The notes below the pieces were generated by a model. That model was not told the DNA's origin. It did no database searches and worked only from the letters and a program-made list of their open reading frames with translations. From positions 6,423,379 to 6,487,378 of the forward strand of contig NC_134439.1 of NCBI RefSeq assembly GCF_030867145.1: a stretch of DNA of 64,000 bases, given 5' to 3'. Made by a program: the position numbers and the translations under genes. Source of the stretch: Opisthocomus hoazin. Its lineage: Eukaryota > Chordata > Aves > Opisthocomiformes > Opisthocomidae. This document shows positions 62,601-64,000 of this stretch, one piece after another (position 1 is the stretch's first letter; every line of letters starts with the position of its first letter).

Positions 62601-64000
62601 TCAGAATAATTAAAAAAAAAAAAAAAAAAGGCAGGACTATTGGAACAGTTAGTGTGGAGTCAGTAGCTGGCTTGCTTTCTTTATAGAAAAGCTCCAAAGC
62701 TTTGGCAGATAATTGTTCCTTAAGTGGTTGTAAGGGTGAATTATTATTACCAGCCGCATTTGAGCAGTCTGCACTTGAGCAGATCGTCTGGCGTTCCCTT
62801 CAACCAGCTCGCTATTGACCTTCCTGGGCAGGCTGATAACTGCAGCAGTAGTGGGCATTTCAATTCCTATCAGAGGATGTAAGGTTGATTGGAAGACTCC
62901 TTAAAACACGGAGTCTTTATAATGTCAAACAGCTCTCCGGTCCTCGCACTGGCGTTCGAGAGCCAGTATTTAGCTCTGCTCCCAGTGTTACCCGCCTGGA
63001 ATGTAAGGGAGAACGTCCTGCTCCGGACTTGTGGAAGCGCTTTCATTTCAGTGGGTGGTTGGGACTTAACGTGGCTGTGACTGTTCCACAGCAGGTGGAG
63101 GGGGACGGTGCTGGTGGAAAGGGAGCAGTGGTCCCGCAGGAGTTGCTCATGTTTTGCAGAAATTGTGGCGTAGATGAAACTTGCGATGTGAACTTTTCGG
63201 TAAGGAAGAGAAACACCAAACTGTACATCACCTTGTTTTTCATCACACCATAATGAAAATTTCAAGTGATAACAGTTATCATTTTTAATTTATTTTCTTG
63301 TAAGGAAGAGGGCAAGAAGGTTATTTTTCACAAGTATGAAATACTGTGTTTTGTATATGATTTTCATGTATTATCCTGCAAAGACCACTTATTGCACTAC
63401 CCTGTACAACTAGCATTTATCTTCATAAACAAATCAAAACTCAGAGCTTTAACACTGGTATCTATGGCGTGCAAAGAGGTAGCTTGAATTATCTGTTCTG
63501 CAGTCTTAGTAATAACTTCAGGAATAACTTCAGACTAGCTTCTCCTCCCAGGGTCTCAGATGCTTTGCAGGAGAGTAAGACGTGATGCGCGCCGTGCCGG
63601 GCGGTGAGATGATGTGTGGGTAAACCCAACGCCTCTGCATCGCAGCCGAGGCGCGGAGTGGAAAGCCACGTTGAAATGCAGGAAGAAAGCAGACCATTCT
63701 GTATCACAGCGGCAGGGCAGCGTTCCGGGTAGTCCCATATGAGCTGTGTGCTCAAGGGCTTGCTGTTCTCCCATCTAATTTGTGAGCAGGTGCTGCTTGA
63801 CTCATCTCTTCCTGATTTCTAGCGAGTTGCTCATTTTTCATAAGCGTTGTGCAAATCCCCTCCTGGGAACATAATAGACCTTTGTTGAGGTTATTAAAGA
63901 ATTCAAGGATGCATAAAAGGAAGACGCTGAAGGCTCCTGGTAAGGTGTAATGATCATAACATGAATTTTGTGTTGTTTTCCTCCTGTTTTTTTGAACTAG
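59605..64000 (+). other. MYO1D intron 1 (at least 4.4 kb)
   Basis: The intron opens with GTGAGC. No CR1, RNA gene or further exon was recognised. There is a C-rich run at 61298-61318 and a poly-A run near 62612. The final bases (tttgttttcctcctg, then tttttttgaactag) look like a polypyrimidine tract plus AG, so exon 2 could begin just past the window. Confidence 0.75.

Overview
The window is avian nuclear DNA. About fifteen fragments of CR1, the chicken-repeat-1 non-LTR retrotransposon typical of birds and reptiles, are scattered through it in both orientations, and two genes with vertebrate exon structure can be read directly. Three CpG-rich stretches and the high GC content outside introns suggest a gene-dense chromosome such as a microchromosome. 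The species cannot be fixed from the sequence alone.

Left third, minus strand (about 0.8-27.8 kb): a complete MAP3K14 gene (NF-kappa-B-inducing kinase, NIK). Fifteen coding exons between 19383 and 3896 join in phase with consensus splice sites into a 944-residue protein, close to the mammalian length of about 947. The TRAF3-binding motif, a basic nuclear-localisation stretch, the kinase domain and the conserved C-terminal domain are all intact. The 3'UTR runs left to one of two poly(A) signals (2285 or 840). The first, non-coding exon probably lies in the CpG island at 27.1-28.3 kb, which makes intron 1 about 8.3 kb with one CR1 copy. The gene body downstream of exon 2 carries no recognised CR1.

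Middle (28.4-56.5 kb): an intergenic region rich in CR1 fragments, including a 2.2-kb chain of three abutting copies at 45.8-48.0 kb. It also holds a (GAATA)n array and a CCATCCACC array. I recognise no protein gene here; long ORFs are CR1 or GC-rich chance frames.

Right part (56.9-64 kb): a divergent pair of genes. On the minus strand is a small two-exon gene for a divergent histone H2B-like protein (130 residues). It has an H2B-type octamer (ATTTGCAT) about 140 bp upstream of its start, an ordinary AATAAA just after its stop, and a CR1 copy inside its only intron. On the plus strand is the first coding exon of MYO1D (class I myosin Id), starting at 59510 and followed by at least 4.4 kb of intron 1 to the window edge. 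Between the two starts lie a purine-rich tract, a degenerate GC-rich minisatellite and, 54 bp before the MYO1D ATG, a perfect 39-bp inverted repeat.

The strongest item for follow-up is the intron-bearing H2B-like histone gene. The next is the hairpin in the MYO1D leader, which is either a strong regulatory structure or an assembly artefact.
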